Assembly: GCF_035989305.1 (NCBI RefSeq)
Contig: NZ_CP108514.1
Location: forward strand, 2,232,501 to 2,296,500
Reading direction: 5' to 3'
DNA length: 64,000 nucleotides
Source of the DNA: Streptomyces sp. NBC_01233
GTDB lineage: Bacteria; Actinomycetota; Actinomycetes; Streptomycetales; Streptomycetaceae
Under the pieces are notes generated by a model that did no database searches, had not been told where the DNA came from, and saw nothing but the letters and a program-made list of their open reading frames with translations. This document shows, piece by piece, positions 33,960-43,362 of the stretch (the stretch's first letter is position 1; each line of letters opens with the position of its first letter). The translations under genes were made by a program, and so were the position numbers.

Positions 33960-35359
33960 GCACGCTTTCGAACGGACGCACCAAGCCCCACGAGATCGTC
34001 GAGCGGGCGCTGGAGCTGTCCACCGCCGACGGCTGCGTCGTCATCGCCGACGAGGAGTCCAGCGCCAACCTGCGCTGGGCGGGCAACGCGCTGACCACCA
34101 ACGGCGTCACCCGCGGCCGGACCTTGACGGTCATCGCCACGGTCGACGGCAAGGAGGGCACGGCCTCGGGGGTCGTCTCGCGCTCCGCCGTGACCGCGGC
34201 CGACCTGGAGCCGCTGGTGCGGGCCGCCGAGGCGGCCGCGCGCGGGGCGGGCCCGGCGGAGGACGCCCAGCCGCTGGTCACCGGGACCCCGGCCTCGCCG
34301 GACTTCACCGACGCCCCCGCCGAGACCACCTCGGCGGTGTTCGCCGACTTCGCGCCGGCCCTCGGCGAGGCCTTCGCCCGGGCCCGGGCCGGCGGCCGGG
34401 AGCTGTACGGCTTCGCCAACCACGAGCTGGTCTCCACGTACGTCGGCACCTCCACCGGGCTGCGGCTGCGCCACGACCAGCCCAACGGCACGCTGGAGAT
34501 CAACGCGAAGTCCCCGGACCGGCAGCGCTCGGCCTGGGCCGGCCGCTCCACCCGGGACTTCAAGGACGTGGACCCGACCGTGCTGGACGCGGAGCTCGCC
34601 GTGCGCCTGGGCTGGGCGGAGCGGAAGATCGACCTGCCCGCCGGGCGGTACGAGACCCTGCTGCCGCCGACGGCCGTGGCGGACCTGCTGATCTACCAGA
34701 TGTGGTCGGCGGCGGCCCGGGACGCGGTGGAGGGCCGTACGGTCTTCTCCAAGCCCGGCGGCGGCACCCGGCTCGGCGAGAAGCTGTCCGAACTGCCGCT
34801 GACGCTGCGCAGCGACCCGAACGCGCCGGGCCTGGAGACCGCGCCGTTCGTGATCGCGCACAGCTCCGGCGACGACGCCTCGGTCTTCGACAACGGCCTG
34901 CCGGTCCCGCCGACCGAGTGGATCCGCGACGGGCAGCTGGCCCGGCTGACCACGACCCGGCACACCGCCGGTCTGACCGGCATGCAGCTCTCCCCCGGCT
35001 TCGGGAACCTGATCCTCGACGGGGGCGGCGAGAAGTCCCTGGAGGAGATGGTGGCGGGGACCGAGCGGGGTCTGCTGCTGACCTGCCTCTGGTACATCCG
35101 CGAGGTGGACCCGGCCACGCTGCTGCTCACGGGGCTGACCCGGGACGGCGTCTACCTGGTGGAGAACGGTCAGGTCGTCGGCGAGGTCAACAACTTCCGG
35201 TTCAACGAGTCCCCCGTGGACCTGCTGTCGCGGGCCTCGGAGGCCGGCCGGACCGAGAAGACGCTGCCGCGCGAGTGGAGCGACTGGTTCACCCGGGCCG
35301 CGATGCCCGCGCTGCGCATCCCGGATTTCAACATGAGTTCGGTCAGCAAGGGCGTCTGA
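33956..35359 (+). CDS. pmbA: TldE/PmbA metallopeptidase partner
   Basis: The 467-residue TldD/PmbA family member lacks the HExxxH motif, as expected for the TldE half of the heterodimer. Conserved blocks include RWAGNALTTNGV near residue 40 and LTTTRHTAGL, then LLLTCLWYIREVDP. Its ATG overlaps the tldD stop (ATGA). Function as for TldD. Confidence 0.94.
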   Translation: MSTLSNGRTKPHEIVERALELSTADGCVVIADEESSANLRWAGNALTTNGVTRGRTLTVIATVDGKEGTASGVVSRSAVTAADLEPLVRAAEAAARGAGPAEDAQPLVTGTPASPDFTDAPAETTSAVFADFAPALGEAFARARAGGRELYGFANHELVSTYVGTSTGLRLRHDQPNGTLEINAKSPDRQRSAWAGRSTRDFKDVDPTVLDAELAVRLGWAERKIDLPAGRYETLLPPTAVADLLIYQMWSAAARDAVEGRTVFSKPGGGTRLGEKLSELPLTLRSDPNAPGLETAPFVIAHSSGDDASVFDNGLPVPPTEWIRDGQLARLTTTRHTAGLTGMQLSPGFGNLILDGGGEKSLEEMVAGTERGLLLTCLWYIREVDPATLLLTGLTRDGVYLVENGQVVGEVNNFRFNESPVDLLSRASEAGRTEKTLPREWSDWFTRAAMPALRIPDFNMSSVSKGV

Positions 35360-35424
35360 CCGGCCTAGACTGACCGTTGCAACGAAGTGTTGCATTTTCC
35401 ATCATCCGAAGGAGTCGAGCGACC

Positions 35425-36693
35425 GTGACGGACATCGTCGACGAACTGAAGTGGCGTGGGCTCTTCGCCCAGTCCACTGATGAAGAAGCGCTGCGCAAGG
35501 CCTTCGCGGACGGTCCGGTCACGTTCTATTGCGGCTTCGACCCGACGGCCGCCTCGCTGCACGTGGGGCACCTGGTGCAGGTACTCACCGTGCGCCGGCT
35601 CCAGCTGGCCGGGAACCGGCCGCTGGCGCTGGTCGGCGGGGCCACCGGGCAGATCGGCGACCCGCGGCCGACGGCCGAGCGGACCCTGAACGACCCGGAG
35701 ACCATCGCGAACTGGGTGACGCGGCTGCGCACCCAGATCGAGCCGTTCCTGTCCTTCGAGGGCGAGAACGCGGCGCTCATGGTGAACAACCTGGACTGGA
35801 CGGCGGGCATGTCCGCCATCGAGTTCCTGCGGGACATCGGCAAGCACTTCCGGGTCAACAAGATGCTGACGAAGGACTCGGTCGCCAAGCGGCTCGACTC
35901 CGACCAGGGCATCAGCTACACCGAGTTCAGCTACCAGCTGCTCCAGGGGATGGACTTCCTGGAGCTGTACCGGCGCTACGGCTGCGTGCTCCAGCAGGGC
36001 GGCTCCGACCAGTGGGGCAACCTGACGGCCGGGCTCGACCTGATCCACCGCGTCGAGCCGGGCGCGGTCGTGCACGCGCTGGCGACCCCGCTGATGGTCA
36101 AGGCGGACGGCACCAAGTTCGGCAAGTCCGAGAGCGGGGCCGTCTGGCTCGACCCGGAGATGACCACGCCGTACGCGTTCTACCAGTTCTGGCTGAACGT
36201 GGACGACCGGGACATCTCCACCTACATGCGGATCCTGTCCTTCAAGTCCCGTGAGGAGCTGGAGGCGCTGGAGACGCAGACCGCCGAGCGGCCGCAGGCG
36301 CGTGCCGCGCAGCGGGCGCTGGCGGAGGAGCTGACCACGCTCGTGCACGGCGCCGACCAGTGCGCCGCCGTGATCGCCGCTTCGAAGGCACTGTTCGGTC
36401 AGGGCGAGCTGGCGGACCTGGACGAGGCCACGCTGGCCGCGGCCCTGTCCGAGCTGCCGCACGCGCAGGTCGCGGAGCTGGGCCTGGTCGTGGACCTGCT
36501 CGCGGAGACGGGCCTGGTCGCGAGCAAGTCGGCCGCCCGCCGGACCGTGAAGGAGGGCGGCGCCTACGTGAACAACGCGAAGGTCACCGCCGAGGACGCG
36601 GTCCCCGCCAAGGAGGACCTGCTGCACGGGCGCTGGCTGGTGCTGCGCCGGGGCAAGAAGAACCTGGCGGCCGTCGAGGTCACCGGGGCCTGA
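35425..36693 (+). CDS. tyrS: tyrosyl-tRNA synthetase
   Basis: The 422-residue class I enzyme has the HIGH-like HVGH (about residue 46), FDPTAASLH, the tyrosine pocket segments, the KMSKS-like KFGKS (about 232), and a C-terminal S4 RNA-binding domain ([18 protein letters not shown]). It charges tRNA-Tyr. The GTG start has GAAGGAG upstream. I see no T-box leader in the 65-nt gap after pmbA. Confidence 0.97.
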   Translation: MTDIVDELKWRGLFAQSTDEEALRKAFADGPVTFYCGFDPTAASLHVGHLVQVLTVRRLQLAGNRPLALVGGATGQIGDPRPTAERTLNDPETIANWVTRLRTQIEPFLSFEGENAALMVNNLDWTAGMSAIEFLRDIGKHFRVNKMLTKDSVAKRLDSDQGISYTEFSYQLLQGMDFLELYRRYGCVLQQGGSDQWGNLTAGLDLIHRVEPGAVVHALATPLMVKADGTKFGKSESGAVWLDPEMTTPYAFYQFWLNVDDRDISTYMRILSFKSREELEALETQTAERPQARAAQRALAEELTTLVHGADQCAAVIAASKALFGQGELADLDEATLAAALSELPHAQVAELGLVVDLLAETGLVASKSAARRTVKEGGAYVNNAKVTAEDAVPAKEDLLHGRWLVLRRGKKNLAAVEVTGA

Positions 36694-36724
36694 GGCCTCG
36701 CAGGACGCCGCGGAGCACTGCGGA

Positions 36725-36758
36725 GGGGCCGGTTCGGACGCTTGGTCCGGCCGGCCCC
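36725..36758 (+). terminator. terminator after tyrS
   Basis: GGGGCCGGTTCGGAC (36725-36739) pairs, with one bulge, with GTCCGGCCGGCCCC (36745-36758), followed by TTCGT. Confidence 0.75.
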
Positions 36759-36779
36759 TTCGTCATGACCCGCGGTGCG

Positions 36780-37055
36780 TCACGTCATCTGCCGCTTGCC
36801 CTTGATCGCTCCGTACATCATCTCGCCGAGCCCGACGATCGCGACCGCTCCGGCGAGCTGGAGCAGGTGCCTGGTCCAGTCGATGCCCCGGGTCTCGCCG
36901 ACGCCGATCCAGGTGGCCACGGCGTTGCCGAGGACCGCGCCGGCGATGCCGAAGAGCGTGGTCAGCCAGAGGGGCTGATGCTGCTTGCCCGGCAGGATGG
37001 CCTTGGCTATCAGTCCCAGCACGAAACCGACGATGATCGCCCACAACCAAGACAT
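36780..37055 (-). CDS. GlsB/YeaQ/YmgE family small membrane protein
   Basis: The 91-residue protein has three hydrophobic segments and the family sequence GFVLGLIAKAILPG, with GIAGAVLGNAVATWIG in the second helix. These transglycosylase-associated stress proteins have no firm function. Confidence 0.88.
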   Translation of the reverse strand: MSWLWAIIVGFVLGLIAKAILPGKQHQPLWLTTLFGIAGAVLGNAVATWIGVGETRGIDWTRHLLQLAGAVAIVGLGEMMYGAIKGKRQMT

Positions 37056-37231
37056 GTCGAGCCTCCTCCTGGCGCGTTGTGCGCACGTGGGGCCAGTCTC
37101 GGCCCGTCCGGCGTACAGCGCATTTCGGGCACCCCCATGGGGGTGCCCCCTCTCCTGGCGGATACGGGGGCGGCGTACCGTGGGAAGGGTCCGGGCCGGG
37201 GAGCGCCCGGCGGGCGATCAGGCGGTGGAGC

Positions 37232-37573
37232 GTGGAACAGACGAAGCGGCAGAAGCGGAACGGGGCCGAGGTGTTCCGGATCACCGGTGCGCGGATGGGT
37301 CTCGACGAGGACGTGCGGGGCCGCCAGCGCCGGTACGTGATCTCGATGGGAATCAGGACCCTGTCGGTCATCGCGACCGTACTGTTGTGGAACGTGCAGC
37401 GCCCGGTGGCCATCGTGACGCTCGTCGCGGGAGCCCTGCTGCCCTACGTGGCCGTGGTCATCGCGAACGCGGGGCGCGAGTCGACGCCCTCGCTGCCCTC
37501 CCACTTCATCCCCGCTCCGGTGCGGCCGGCGCTGGACGCGGGAAACCTCAAGAAAAGCTCAGATCAATCATGA
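37232..37573 (+). CDS. DUF3099 family membrane protein
   Basis: The 113-residue protein has a basic N-terminus (VFRITGARMGLDEDVRGRQRRY) and two adjacent membrane helices (MGIRTLSVIATVLLW, VTLVAGALLPYVAVVIANA), matching DUF3099 of actinobacteria. The GTG start at 37232 is chosen because it begins the conserved part. No known role. Confidence 0.8.
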   Translation: MEQTKRQKRNGAEVFRITGARMGLDEDVRGRQRRYVISMGIRTLSVIATVLLWNVQRPVAIVTLVAGALLPYVAVVIANAGRESTPSLPSHFIPAPVRPALDAGNLKKSSDQS

Positions 37574-37577
37574 AGTT

Positions 37578-37594
37578 CCGGTGCACTGCACCGG
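37578..37594. promoter_or_regulatory. 17-bp palindrome CCGGTGCA-C-TGCACCGG
   Basis: A perfect inverted repeat 5 nt after the DUF3099 stop. It could be a short terminator stem or an operator for the following gene at 37731. Confidence 0.4.
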
Positions 37595-37649
37595 GTCCTG
37601 CGTGACATACTGCTCACGCGCTCCGCATCCCCCGTCGGAGCGACGGACC

Positions 37650-37685
37650 GACGCCGGGCAGCTCCCCCCGTGGCTGCTCGGCGTC
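37650..37685 (+). terminator. stem-loop between DUF3099 gene and 37731
   Basis: GACGCCGGGCAGC (37650-37662) pairs with GCTGCTCGGCGTC (37673-37685) with one mismatch, followed by GCCTTT. Confidence 0.65.
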
Positions 37686-37730
37686 GCCTTTCCGGTCCGG
37701 GCCCGCTCCGGGGGTTTGTAGGGTTGAGGC

Positions 37731-37964
37731 GTGACCTCCCCTGATACCGAGACCCCCACCTGCTCCGCCAAGGGCTGCCGCGACGCGGCCGTCTGGGTGC
37801 TGGCGTGGAACAACCCGACGCTGCACACGCCGGAGCGGCGCAAGACGTGGCTGGCGTGCGAGGAGCACCGCGAACACCTCTCCCAGTTCCTGGGCGTCCG
37901 CGGTTTCCTCAAAGACGTCGTGAAGCTCGACGAGTGGGTGCAGCCGGAGGGCTCGGAGCGCTAG
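37731..37964 (+). CDS. small cysteine-containing conserved hypothetical protein
   Basis: The 77-residue protein has Cys-x4-Cys near the start (TCSAKGCRDAA) and Cys-x2-His-x2-His (CEEHREH) later, a likely zinc site. GTG start. It is convergent with moaA, overlapping by 4 nt. Conserved among streptomycetes as far as I recall; function unknown. Confidence 0.75.
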   Translation: MTSPDTETPTCSAKGCRDAAVWVLAWNNPTLHTPERRKTWLACEEHREHLSQFLGVRGFLKDVVKLDEWVQPEGSER

Positions 37965-38950
37965 CCGCCGATCGCGGACATCGGGCGGTCGGGCTGCAGG
38001 AAGGACGGGTCGTCGAGGCCGGACCCGGCCTTCTTGCCCCACATCGCCACCTTCCACAGCCGGGCGATCTCCTCGTCCGGGGCGCCCGAGCGCAGGGCGG
38101 CGCGCAGGTCCGACTCCTCGGTGGCGAACAGGCACGTACGGACCTGGCCGTCGGCCGTGAGCCGCGTACGGTCGCAGGCGCTGCAGAACGGGCGGGTGAC
38201 CGAGGCGATGACGCCGACGGTGGCCGGGCCGCCGTCGACCACCCAGCGCTCGGCCGGGGCGGAGCCGCGCTCGTCGGCGCCTTCCTCGGTGAGCGTGAAG
38301 CGGGTGCGCAGGGACTGCAGGATGTCCCCGGCGGTGATCATGCCGTCGCGCTTCCAGCCGTGCTGGGCGTCGAGCGGCATCTGCTCGATGAAGCGGAGCT
38401 CGTACTCGTTCTCCACGGCCCAGGCCAGCAGGTCGGGGGCCTCGTCGTCGTTGAGCCCGGGCATGAGCACGGCATTGACCTTGACGGGGGTGAGGCCGGC
38501 CTCGCGGGCCGCGGCCATGCCCTCGATGACGTCCTTGTGCCGGTCGCGGCGGGTGAGGGTCTTGAAGACCTCGGGCCGCAGGGTGTCCAGGGAAACGTTC
38601 ACCCGGTCCAGGCCGGCGGCCTTGAGGGCCTGGGCGGTGCGCTTGAGGCCGATGCCGTTCGTGGTCAGCGACATCTTGGGGCGGGGCTCCAGGGCCGCGC
38701 ACTGCTCGACGATCCCGACCAGGCCGGGGCGGAGCAGGGGCTCGCCGCCGGTGAAGCGGACCTCGGTGATGCCGAGCCGGGTGACGGCGATGCGGACCAG
38801 CCGGACGATCTCGTCGTCGCTGAGCAGATCGGACTTGCCGAGCCACTGCAGCCCTTCTTCGGGCATGCAGTAGGTACAGCGCAGATTGCACCGGTCGGTG
38901 AGTGAGACGCGCAGGTCAGTGGCCACACGGCCGTAGGTGTCGAGAAGCAC
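37961..38950 (-). CDS. moaA: GTP 3',8-cyclase (molybdenum cofactor)
   Basis: The 329-residue radical-SAM enzyme has the N-terminal cluster Cys21-x3-Cys25-x2-Cys28 (RCNLRCTYCMPE), FTGGEPLLR, and the second cluster CSACDRTRLTADGQVRTC. It ends in Gly-Gly, needed for activity in MoaA. It converts GTP to the cyclic precursor for molybdopterin. Confidence 0.97.
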   Translation of the reverse strand: MLLDTYGRVATDLRVSLTDRCNLRCTYCMPEEGLQWLGKSDLLSDDEIVRLVRIAVTRLGITEVRFTGGEPLLRPGLVGIVEQCAALEPRPKMSLTTNGIGLKRTAQALKAAGLDRVNVSLDTLRPEVFKTLTRRDRHKDVIEGMAAAREAGLTPVKVNAVLMPGLNDDEAPDLLAWAVENEYELRFIEQMPLDAQHGWKRDGMITAGDILQSLRTRFTLTEEGADERGSAPAERWVVDGGPATVGVIASVTRPFCSACDRTRLTADGQVRTCLFATEESDLRAALRSGAPDEEIARLWKVAMWGKKAGSGLDDPSFLQPDRPMSAIGG

Positions 38951-39078
38951 TGTGGGCCCCCTCCCCTGTCCGGATCTAGAGGTACGCGCAACATTTGGAT
39001 CTACTTCACGCGTTCTATTCCGAGCCTACGCGACGCTTGTGTCGTGAAGAGGTGCCCAAATGAAACGAGACGTAACGC

Positions 39079-39108
39079 GGCCGCGTCGTAGGGACCTACG
39101 ACGCGGCC
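39079..39108. terminator. terminator after actP
   Basis: GGCCGCGTCGTAGG (39079-39092) pairs perfectly with CCTACGACGCGGCC (39095-39108), downstream of the leftward symporter gene. The 2-nt gap would force the stem to open at its top. Confidence 0.75.
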
Positions 39109-39129
39109 ACGCTGGGTGTTCGGACGATG

Positions 39130-40755
39130 TCAGTGCGCCCCTGTTCCGGTGAGGGAGCGCACCTCCAGCTCGGCGAACTTCTGGGGGTCGGCCTTCTCCT
39201 TGGAGAGGACGGTTCCCAGCCAGCCCAGGAAGAACCCGAGGGGGATCGAGATGATGCCCGGGTTCTCCAGCGGGAACCAGAAGAAGTCCGCGTCCTTGAA
39301 CATCGAGGTGGGCTTGCCGGACACGACCGGGGAGAAGAGCACCAGGCCGACCGCCGAGATCAGGCCGCCGTAGATGGACCAGAGCGCGCCCTGGGTGGTG
39401 AAGCGCTTCCAGAAGAGGCTGTAGAGGATCGTCGGCAGGTTGGCGGAGGCGGCGACCGCGAAGGCGAGCGCGACCAGCCCGGCGACGTTGAGGTCGCGGG
39501 CCAGGGCCCCCAGGCCGATGGCGACGGCCCCGATGACGACCGTGGACCAGCGGGCGGCGCGCACCTCCTCCTTCTCGGTGGCCTTGCCCTTGCGGATCAC
39601 GTTCACGTACAGGTCGTGCGCGAAGGACGAGGAGGAGGCGAGGGTGAGGCCCGCCACCACGGCGAGGATGGTGGCGAAGGCGACCGCGGAGATCACGGCG
39701 AGCAGGATCGCGCCGCCTGTGGAGTCGGGGCCTCCGCCGACCGCCTGGGCGAGCAGCGGCGCCGCCGTGTTGCCCGCCTTGTTGGACTTGATGATCTCGG
39801 CCCGGTCGAGCAGGGCCGCGGCCCCGAAACCGAGGGCGATGGTCATCAGGTAGAAGGCGCCGATGATGCCGATGGCCCAGTTCACGGACTTCCGCGCGGC
39901 CTTGGCGGTGGGCACCGTGTAGAAGCGGATCAGGATGTGCGGCAGGCCGGCGGTGCCCAGGACCAGGGCGATGCCGAGCGAGATGAAGTCCAGCTTCGAG
40001 GTCGGGTCCTTGCCGTACTTCATCCCCGGCTCGAGGAACTTCGCCCCCTGCCCGCTGTTCTCCGCGGCCCTGCCCAGCAGGTCGGAGATGTTGAAGTTGA
40101 ACTTCACCAGGACCAGGAAGGTGATCAGGAGGGTGCCCACGATGAGCAGGACGGCCTTGACCATCTGGACCCAGGTGGTGCCCTTCATGCCGCCGATGGT
40201 GACGTAGACGATCATCAGGACGCCGACCAGCGCGACGATGGCGACCTTGCCGCCGTCGCTGGTGATGCCCAGGAGCAGCGAGACGAGCACGCCGGCTCCG
40301 GCCATCTGGGCGAGCAGGTAGAAGATCGAGACCACGATGGTTGAGGTGCCGGCGGCGGTCCGGACGGGCCGCTGGCGCATCCGGTACGCGAGCACGTCGC
40401 CCATCGTGTAGCGGCCGGAATTGCGCAGCGGCTCGGCGACGAGGAGCAGGGCGACCAGCCACGCCACGAGGAAGCCGATGGAGTAGAGGAAGCCGTCGTA
40501 GCCGAAGAGGGCGATGGCCCCGGCGATGCCGAGGAAGGACGCCGCGGACATGTAGTCGCCGGAGATGGCGAGACCGTTCTGGAAGCCGGTGAACTGGCGG
40601 CCGCCCGCGTAGAAGTCGGCGGCGTCCTTGGTCTGGCGGCCGGCCCAGACGGTGATGATCAGGGTGGCGACGACGAACAGCCCGAACAGGGTGATGATCA
40701 GCGGGCGGTGCTCGGAGGCGCCCGCGGCCGTCGTCAGGTGGAGCGCGCTGCTCAT
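39130..40755 (-). CDS. actP: sodium:solute symporter, acetate-permease (ActP) type
   Basis: The 541-residue protein has about thirteen membrane segments. DFYAGGRQFTGFQNGLAISGDYMSAASFLG and the GLPHILIRFYTVP segment are typical of ActP/MctC monocarboxylate carriers. It overlaps the DUF485 gene upstream by 4 nt, the standard actP-yjcH pairing. The start at 40755 (ATG) is set by that overlap. Confidence 0.93.
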   Translation of the reverse strand: MSSALHLTTAAGASEHRPLIITLFGLFVVATLIITVWAGRQTKDAADFYAGGRQFTGFQNGLAISGDYMSAASFLGIAGAIALFGYDGFLYSIGFLVAWLVALLLVAEPLRNSGRYTMGDVLAYRMRQRPVRTAAGTSTIVVSIFYLLAQMAGAGVLVSLLLGITSDGGKVAIVALVGVLMIVYVTIGGMKGTTWVQMVKAVLLIVGTLLITFLVLVKFNFNISDLLGRAAENSGQGAKFLEPGMKYGKDPTSKLDFISLGIALVLGTAGLPHILIRFYTVPTAKAARKSVNWAIGIIGAFYLMTIALGFGAAALLDRAEIIKSNKAGNTAAPLLAQAVGGGPDSTGGAILLAVISAVAFATILAVVAGLTLASSSSFAHDLYVNVIRKGKATEKEEVRAARWSTVVIGAVAIGLGALARDLNVAGLVALAFAVAASANLPTILYSLFWKRFTTQGALWSIYGGLISAVGLVLFSPVVSGKPTSMFKDADFFWFPLENPGIISIPLGFFLGWLGTVLSKEKADPQKFAELEVRSLTGTGAH

Positions 40756-41162
40756 TCCGCGGCCTCCATCCGCGCCTTGATGGCCTCTGCCTTGGGGTCG
40801 AGCCTGGTGGCGGCGTGCCGCGCGTACAGCCAGGCGATGAGGAAGGTCGTCGCGAACTGGGCGAGGCCGAGCACGAGGGCGACGTTGATGTTGCCGAAGA
40901 CCTTGGTCCCCATGAAGCCGCCCGCGTAGTTCGACAGCAGGACGTAGAGCAGGTACCAGGCGATGAAGGCCACGGTGAGCGGGAAGGCGAAGGAGCGGTA
41001 GGAGCTCCGCAGTTCGGCGAATTCGGCGCTCTGCTGGACGCTCGCGAAGTCTTCGGCCGTGGGGCCGGCCAGTGGCGTTCCCGCGCTGCCCGGCGGCGGC
41101 GCTGCTTCGGTGGTCACGGGGGGATCTCCTTGTGACGCGGGTGCGGTGGGGACGACGGACAA
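40752..41162 (-). CDS. DUF485 membrane protein, ActP partner
   Basis: The 136-residue protein has a Pro/Ala-rich N-terminus and two membrane helices (AFPLTVAFIAWYLLYVLLSNYAGG in two pieces, LVLGLAQFATTFLIAWLY), matching DUF485 (YjcH). The first gene of the symporter operon. Confidence 0.93.
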   Translation of the reverse strand: MSVVPTAPASQGDPPVTTEAAPPPGSAGTPLAGPTAEDFASVQQSAEFAELRSSYRSFAFPLTVAFIAWYLLYVLLSNYAGGFMGTKVFGNINVALVLGLAQFATTFLIAWLYARHAATRLDPKAEAIKARMEAAE

Positions 41163-41374
41163 AACAACCTCCGTGTGGGGGGCCGGTGGTGCCGAGCCCC
41201 CCTGTCAACGGCACGTGCGGCGCGTCGGGATGGTTCAACACCCATGGATTCTTCGGAAACTGATTTCTCGAACTGATGGCGCAGTGGGGAACGGCAGCGC
41301 TAGGTTCGCTTGTCATGAACCCGCCCGACGCGACCGCGTACGGGCGGCTTTTTCGAAGATGATCTGGAGAACCC

Positions 41375-42919
41375 ATGGCTCATCTGGGACCCGTCCGCCG
41401 GCGCGCCCTCGCCGTGCCGGCCGGCCTGGCGCTCACCGCCTCGCTCGCCTTCCTGCCCTCGGTCGCGGCCTCCGCCGCGCCGCTGGGCGACACGGCGGAC
41501 GTGGCGACGGCCGCGAAGCCCTCGACCTCCGGGCCCAAGCTGTCGTACGTGGCGAACCTGAACGCGTACGCCACGATGAACGCGGCGAAGAAGGCCGTCG
41601 AGCGGGCCGGCGGAACGGTGGTGACGGCCTATGAGCAGATCGGGGTCGTCGTCGCACATTCCCAGAACCCGGACTTCGCCAAGCAGCTGCGCGCCCAGCG
41701 CGGTCTGTTCGTGTCGGTCGGCGCCACCCGGACGGCTCCGATGCAGGCGGTGCAGACCACCGAGGAAGGCGCGACGCAGCGGTTGGGCGCGGCGGACGCC
41801 GCCAAGGCCGCGGCGCAGGCCCAGGAGGGTCAGGAGCCGCTGGAGCCCAACCAGTGGGACCTGCGGACGATCAAGGCCGACGAGGCTCACAAGATCAACG
41901 ATGGCAGCCGGGACGTCACCGTGGGCATCATCGACACGGGTGTCGACGACACCCACCCCGATCTCGCCCCGAACTTCTCCAAGGGCCAGTCGGCCAACTG
42001 CGTCGGCGGCGTCGCGGACACCACCGAGGGTGCCTGGCGCCCGTACGCCGACGGCAGCGACCACGGCACCCACGTGGCCGGCACCATCGGCGCCGCGCGC
42101 AACGGCCTCGGCATCAGCGGTGTCGCGCCCGGCGTGAAGATCGCCGCGATCAAGGTGAGCGAGCCCGGGACCAGCCTCTTCTACACCGAGGCGGTCGTCT
42201 GCGGCTTCATGTTCGCCGCCGAGAAGGGGATCGAGGTCACGAACAACAGCTACTACGTCGACCCGTACCTCTTCAACTGCAAGACCGACGACGACCAGAA
42301 GGCGCTGGTGGAGGCCATCGGCCGGGCCACCAAGTACGCCGAGCGCAAGGGCACGCTCCACGTGGCCTCGGCCGGCAACTCCGACCAGGACCTGGCGGCC
42401 GAATCCCTCGTCGACGAGACCAGCCCGAACGACACCACCCCGGTGCCGCGCACCATCGACCCGAGCGTCTGCCTGGACCTGCCCACGCAGCTGCCGGGTG
42501 TGGTCACCGTCTCGGCGACCGGCGACAAGGGCCTGCGCTCGTACTACTCCAGCTACGGCCTCGGGGTCGTGGACGTCGCCGCCCCCGGCGGTGACAAGTG
42601 GCAGGTCCCGGCCACCCCGGACGCCAACGGGCGCGTGCTGTCGACCGTCCCGGGCGGCGGCTACGGCTACAAGCAGGGCACCTCGATGGCCGCCCCGCAC
42701 GTCGCGGGCGTCGTGGCGCTGCTCAAGAGCGCCCACCCGTACGCCACGCCTTCCCAGCTGCAGGCGATGCTCAAGGCGCAGTCCACGAAGGCCGCCTGCC
42801 CGACGCAGATCTACCACGCCGCGGGCGCGCTGATCAACGCCACCACCTGCAAGGCCAAGTGGGGCCAGACGGGCTACTACGGCTCCGGCGTGGTCGACGC
42901 GCTCAAGACCGTCAAGTAG
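41375..42919 (+). CDS. secreted S8 subtilisin-like protease
   Basis: The 514-residue pre-pro-enzyme has a signal peptide (about 1-35, ending VAASAAP) and an inhibitory pro-region to about 160. The S8 catalytic triad is Asp187 (GIIDTGVDD), His230 (DHGTHVAGT) and Ser437 (GTSMAAPHVAGV). It resembles extracellular streptomycete subtilases. It is divergent from the actP operon across a 212-nt gap. Confidence 0.95.
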   Translation: MAHLGPVRRRALAVPAGLALTASLAFLPSVAASAAPLGDTADVATAAKPSTSGPKLSYVANLNAYATMNAAKKAVERAGGTVVTAYEQIGVVVAHSQNPDFAKQLRAQRGLFVSVGATRTAPMQAVQTTEEGATQRLGAADAAKAAAQAQEGQEPLEPNQWDLRTIKADEAHKINDGSRDVTVGIIDTGVDDTHPDLAPNFSKGQSANCVGGVADTTEGAWRPYADGSDHGTHVAGTIGAARNGLGISGVAPGVKIAAIKVSEPGTSLFYTEAVVCGFMFAAEKGIEVTNNSYYVDPYLFNCKTDDDQKALVEAIGRATKYAERKGTLHVASAGNSDQDLAAESLVDETSPNDTTPVPRTIDPSVCLDLPTQLPGVVTVSATGDKGLRSYYSSYGLGVVDVAAPGGDKWQVPATPDANGRVLSTVPGGGYGYKQGTSMAAPHVAGVVALLKSAHPYATPSQLQAMLKAQSTKAACPTQIYHAAGALINATTCKAKWGQTGYYGSGVVDALKTVK

Positions 42920-42956
42920 GGCGGTCCGCCGGCAGCGGCGGAGCGCGGGAACGAGG

Positions 42957-42990
42957 ACGGGCCGGGCGGGGATCACCCCGCCCGGCCCGT
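42957..42990 (+). terminator. terminator after the subtilase gene
   Basis: ACGGGCCGGGCGGGG (42957-42971) pairs perfectly with CCCCGCCCGGCCCGT (42976-42990), a 15-bp stem with a 4-nt loop. Confidence 0.88.
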
Positions 42991-43021
42991 CCGGTCATCC
43001 GGTCATCCGGTCATCCGGTCA
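42990..43021. repeat. four perfect TCCGGTCA tandem repeats
   Basis: The 8-bp unit repeats four times without change between the terminator and the alcohol dehydrogenase fragment. The last copy supplies that gene's stop codon. Confidence 0.95.
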
Positions 43022-43342
43022 GGGCTTGATCAGCACCTTGAGCGCGGTGCGGTCGTCCATCGCGCGGTAGCCGTCCGGGACCTCGTCCAGGGACACGGCG
43101 CGGTCGAAGACGGGCGCCGGGTCGATCGCGCCGCTGAGCACGTCCTCCAGCAGCTCCGGGATGTAGGCGCGGACGGGGGCCACCCCGCCGCGCAGGGTGA
43201 TGTTGCGGTCGAACATGACGCCGAGGTCGAGGCCGGTGCCGCTGCCGTGCGGGACGCCCACGTAGCCGACGGCCCCGCCGTCGCGGGTGATGTTCACCGC
43301 GGTGCGCATGGACTGGACAAAGCCTCCGTCAAGACGCTTCAA
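43019..43342 (-). pseudogene. zinc-type alcohol dehydrogenase, 3' fragment
   Basis: The C-terminal ~100 residues of a medium-chain dehydrogenase remain: QSMRTAVNITRDGGAVGYVG, FDRNITLRGGVAPVRAYIPE and DGYRAMDDRTALKVLIKP. The N-terminal catalytic domain and most of the cofactor fold are absent. The host match stops near 43310-43325, and sequence to the right belongs to the second element. The 5' half should lie beyond the right edge of the window. Confidence 0.88.
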
Positions 43343-43348
43343 GCGTCG
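43334..43348. promoter_or_regulatory. 15-bp palindrome GACGCTT-C-AAGCGTC before integrase
   Basis: A perfect inverted repeat 15 nt upstream of the integrase start and about 15-25 nt inside the element. It may be an operator on the integrase promoter or part of the att arm. Confidence 0.5.
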
Positions 43349-43362
43349 TACACTTCACGCCC

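Noticed and set aside
35364..35424. T-box leader before tyrS
   Set aside because: The gap after pmbA is only 65 nt and lacks T-box elements; a small TGCAAC/GTTGCA dyad there is not enough.
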